A program made the translations under genes and the position numbers. DNA of 64,000 bases from the NCBI GenBank assembly GCA_032249695.1, contig JAVVHE010000003.1, positions 1-64,000 of the forward strand, given 5' to 3'. Source of the stretch: JAVVHE01 sp032249695 (lineage in GTDB: Bacteria; Pseudomonadota; Alphaproteobacteria; Sphingomonadales; Sphingomonadaceae). This document shows positions 61,707 through 64,000 of the stretch, piece after piece (the stretch's first letter is position 1; every line of letters begins with the position of its first letter). The notes under the pieces are model-generated. The model was not told where the DNA came from. It saw nothing but the letters and a program-made list of their open reading frames with translations, and did no database searches.

Positions 61707-62966
61707 GTGCAGATTTTGTATATCCCCGCGCTGGCCGCTTTCGGAGTCCTGATCCTGACAGTGGCGTGGCTCCCGCGCGTCATCGAGAGACTCCCCGTCT
61801 CGCTGCCGATGATCTGCGTCGCCGCCGGCTGGGTGCTCTTCTCGGTCGCGCCCGCGCCGATCCATCTCGATCTCGCCGCGGGCGTGCCGATCATCGAGCA
61901 TGGCAGCGAGCTGATCGTGCTCGTTGCGCTGATGGGTGCCGGGCTGAAGCTGGACCGGCCCGTGGGGCTAAAAGCCTGGGGGCTGACATGGCGGCTGCTC
62001 GGCGTGGCGATGCCGCTGACGATTCTGGGGGTTGCGCTGGCGGGCTATGCGGTGGTCGGACTCGCGCCCGCGGCTGCGCTGCTGCTGGGCGCCGCGCTCG
62101 CACCAACCGATCCGGTGCTTGCGTCGGACGTGCAGGTTGGGCCGCCGAAGTCGGGCGAGGTAGACGACGTCCGCTTCAGCCTGACGAGCGAGGCCGGCCT
62201 CAACGACGCGCTGGCCTTCCCGTTCGTCAACCTCGCGATCGCTCTGGCGCTCGCCGCCGGAGCCGCGCCGGACTGGGCCGAGTGGCTGCGCGTCGATGTC
62301 GCGTGGAAGCTCGCGGCGGGGCTTGGTGTGGGCTGGCTGAGCGGCTGGCTGCTCGGCCGCGTGACCTTCGGCCTGCCGGACCGCGCCAAGCTGTCGGCGA
62401 CGGGCGACGGCTTCGTCGCGCTCGGCGGGATGCTGCTCGCCTATGGCGCGGCCGAACTGATCCAAGGCTACGGTTTCCTCAGTGTCTTCGTGGCATCGGT
62501 GACGCTGCGCGCGGCCGAGCCCGAGCACGACTTCCACCTGAAGATGCACGACTTCATGGACCAGCTCGAACGGCTGCTGACGATGTTCGCGCTGGTGCTG
62601 TTTGGCGGCGCGCTGGCGGGCGGGCTGCTGCGCGGGCTGACGCCGCCAGAGGCCGCCGCGGCGCTGCTGCTGCTCTTTGCAGTGCGACCGCTCTCGGGTT
62701 TCCTGGCGATGATGGGCAGCGGCCGCCCGGCGCTGGAGCGGCGGCTGATCGCGTTCTTCGGCATTCGCGGCATCGGCACGGTCTATTATCTCACTCACGC
62801 CTTCGGCGCGGCGGACTTCCCCGAGGCGCCCGTCCTCTGGCGGCTGTGCGGGCTCATCATCCTGCTGTCGGTGCTGCTCCACGGCACCACGGCGACGCCG
62901 ATGATGCGCCGCCTGGACGCGGAGGCGCTGCGGCGCCGCCGCCGCGTCGAGATCGACGGTGCCTAA
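61707..62966 (+). CDS. Cation:proton antiporter (CPA1/NhaP-like)
   Basis: 419 residues with about 12 helices. The family pattern ALAPTDPVLASDVQVG, followed by SEAGLNDALAFPFV (the carboxylates of the ion site), is intact. It should exchange Na+ or K+ for protons across the inner membrane. The start is GTG 61707 with no strong ribosome site. Its last four bases overlap the stop of panC on the other strand, so it is convergent with that gene. A soluble C-terminal regulatory domain is missing, giving a short form. Confidence 0.88.
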   Translation: MQILYIPALAAFGVLILTVAWLPRVIERLPVSLPMICVAAGWVLFSVAPAPIHLDLAAGVPIIEHGSELIVLVALMGAGLKLDRPVGLKAWGLTWRLLGVAMPLTILGVALAGYAVVGLAPAAALLLGAALAPTDPVLASDVQVGPPKSGEVDDVRFSLTSEAGLNDALAFPFVNLAIALALAAGAAPDWAEWLRVDVAWKLAAGLGVGWLSGWLLGRVTFGLPDRAKLSATGDGFVALGGMLLAYGAAELIQGYGFLSVFVASVTLRAAEPEHDFHLKMHDFMDQLERLLTMFALVLFGGALAGGLLRGLTPPEAAAALLLLFAVRPLSGFLAMMGSGRPALERRLIAFFGIRGIGTVYYLTHAFGAADFPEAPVLWRLCGLIILLSVLLHGTTATPMMRRLDAEALRRRRRVEIDGA

Positions 62967-63793
62967 CCGACGTCGAGATTGTCAATCAGGCGCGTGGAGC
63001 CAAGCCCGGCGGCGGCGAGCAGTCGTCCCGGCGCGTGCTTGATGAGCGCCAGCGTCTCCGGATGGGTGAGCGCCACATAGTCGACCCGGAAGCCCGCCGC
63101 GGTCAGCGCTGCCACCGCATCAGCACACGCTGCGCGACCGGTTGATCCCTGCTTGATCGCTTCCGCCGTGCGCACCAGCTCGGCGTAGAGCATCGGCGCG
63201 GTCTCGCGTTCGGCCGCGCTCAAATAGCGGTTGCGCGAGGACAGCGCGAGGCCGTCGGGCTCGCGCACCGTAGGGACGGCGAGGATCGCAGTCGACAGCG
63301 CGAGGTCGGCGGCCATGCGGCGGATGATGACCAACTGCTGCCAGTCCTTCTCGCCGAACAACGCCGCCTCGGCCTGCGCCAGGCCCAGCAGCCGGGCAAC
63401 GACGGTCGCAACGCCATCGAAATGCCCCGGCCGATGGGCGCCCTCCCACAGGCTGCCGAGGCCGCCGACACGCACCTCGGTCGCAAAGCCGGGCGGGTAG
63501 ATGTCGTTGACGGCCGGAGCGAACATCAGATCGCAGCCTGCCTCGGCCAGCAGCGCGGCATCGTGATCCTCGGTGCGCGGATAGCGATCGAAATCCTCGT
63601 TGGGGCCGAACTGCTTCGGATTGACGAACACGCTCGCGACGACGCGGTCGCACTGCGCCCGCGCCGAGCGCACCAGCGCCATATGGCCAGCGTGCAGTGC
63701 CCCCATCGTCGGCACGAAGGCATGGGCCAGCCCGGACTTGCGCCACGGCAATGTAGCGGCGCGCAGGTCGGCGGCGGCGCGGACGATTCGCAT
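62963..63793 (-). CDS. panC: Pantoate--beta-alanine ligase
   Basis: 276 residues. PanC joins pantoate and beta-alanine with ATP to make pantothenate. The HIGH-type motif is VPTMGALHAGHMALVRSAR (residues 28-46), and the KMSKS-like loop region is ALSSRNRYLSAAER. Other family blocks are ASVFVNPKQFGPNEDFDRYPR and GEKDWQQLVIIRRM. It is 65 bases divergent from mipZ, an order seen in other alphaproteobacteria. It is convergent with and overlaps the antiporter. Confidence 0.96.
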   Translation of the reverse strand: MRIVRAAADLRAATLPWRKSGLAHAFVPTMGALHAGHMALVRSARAQCDRVVASVFVNPKQFGPNEDFDRYPRTEDHDAALLAEAGCDLMFAPAVNDIYPPGFATEVRVGGLGSLWEGAHRPGHFDGVATVVARLLGLAQAEAALFGEKDWQQLVIIRRMAADLALSTAILAVPTVREPDGLALSSRNRYLSAAERETAPMLYAELVRTAEAIKQGSTGRAACADAVAALTAAGFRVDYVALTHPETLALIKHAPGRLLAAAGLGSTRLIDNLDVG

Positions 63794-63858
63794 GGGGCAC
63801 CGTTGACTTCAAAGCCGCGCTTGTCGGAATGCTGCGCGCGAAGATCAAGGGAGCGGGA

Positions 63859-64000
63859 ATGGCCGGGCCGCAGATTGTCGTGCTCGGAAACGAGAAGGGC
63901 GGGACGGGCAAGTCGACGACCGCCGTCCATATCGCAACCGCCCTCGTCGCGAGCGGCGTCCGCGTCGGTGCGATCGATCTCGACGTCCGCCAGCGAAGCC
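63859..64000 (+). CDS. mipZ: MipZ-like ParA-family division-plane ATPase, cut by the window edge
   Basis: Only the first 47 residues are present, from ATG 63859. They carry the ParA-type deviant Walker A KGGTGKSTTAVHIATAL and the following IDLDVRQRS, which fits MipZ. MipZ forms a gradient from the poles with ParB and blocks FtsZ at the wrong site. The position beside panC is the usual alphaproteobacterial place. Without the rest of the gene, a plain ParA or Mrp-like protein cannot be excluded. Confidence 0.8.
   Translation, partial: MAGPQIVVLGNEKGGTGKSTTAVHIATALVASGVRVGAIDLDVRQRS

Overview
The window is high-GC DNA that reads like a sphingomonad (Alphaproteobacteria, Sphingomonadales) chromosome. 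The basis is a hemE / ppsR / maf / coaE gene order, a class I lysyl-tRNA synthetase, a large TonB-dependent receptor beside an aspartyl hydroxylase, the PrsK-PrsR-PrsT / XrtA-type sugar transferase set, an Rrf2-headed suf operon and a panC-mipZ boundary. No phage, transposase, integrase, CRISPR array or rRNA was seen. This is a core, vertically inherited region. Its accessory interest lies in small insertions, regulatory palindromes and a few decaying genes.

Layout. 1-2.1 kb: a decaying TetR/methyltransferase pair, an intact SDR gene and tRNA-Thr. 2.1-6.9 kb: hemJ-hemE (leftward) and ppsR-maf-coaE-PPIase (rightward) diverge from a gene-free 283 bp segment at 3609-3891, the best candidate for the chromosomal replication origin. 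7.0-10.8 kb: a ydbH-ynbE-ydbL operon for envelope lipid transport. 11.0-12.6 kb: a sulfite dehydrogenase (molybdenum and cytochrome c subunits). 12.7-18.8 kb: peroxiredoxin, YqgE, small conserved proteins, class I LysRS and a nitronate monooxygenase-like protein with an extra cysteine cluster. 18.8-21.5 kb: clpB behind a heat-shock-like promoter. 21.5-27.4 kb: aspartyl hydroxylase, small secreted protein, sulfotransferase-like protein and TonB receptor. 28.1-30.5 kb: argJ and manC. 30.7-38.4 kb: XrtA-associated sugar transferase, PrsK, PrsR and PrsT, the exopolysaccharide / PEP-CTERM regulatory block, with no exosortase in view. 38.4-43.7 kb: cupin, DUF2501, adenosine kinase, glycine-zipper protein and S10 peptidase. 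44.0-47.7 kb: pgsA, moaD, moaE, SDR and a polysaccharide flippase. 47.7-49.8 kb: TPP riboswitch and thiC, whose N-terminus is lengthened by an in-frame repeat-like insertion. 50.2-55.2 kb: DUF815 ATPase, MFS and YeiH transporters, a secreted protein and an orphan Rieske oxygenase. 55.3-61.6 kb: the suf Fe-S assembly operon (regulator, sufB, a lipoprotein gene, sufC, sufD, sufS, sufT, then sufA). 61.7-64.0 kb: cation/proton antiporter, panC and the start of mipZ.

Links between genes. moaD/moaE can feed molybdopterin to the sulfite dehydrogenase. The suf operon can supply clusters to ThiC, the Rieske oxygenase and MoaA-type enzymes. manC, the sugar transferase, PrsK/R/T and the flippase point to exopolysaccharide synthesis. 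All coordinates, reading frames and motifs come from reading the sequence. Family assignments come from recognised motifs and have not been checked against a database.
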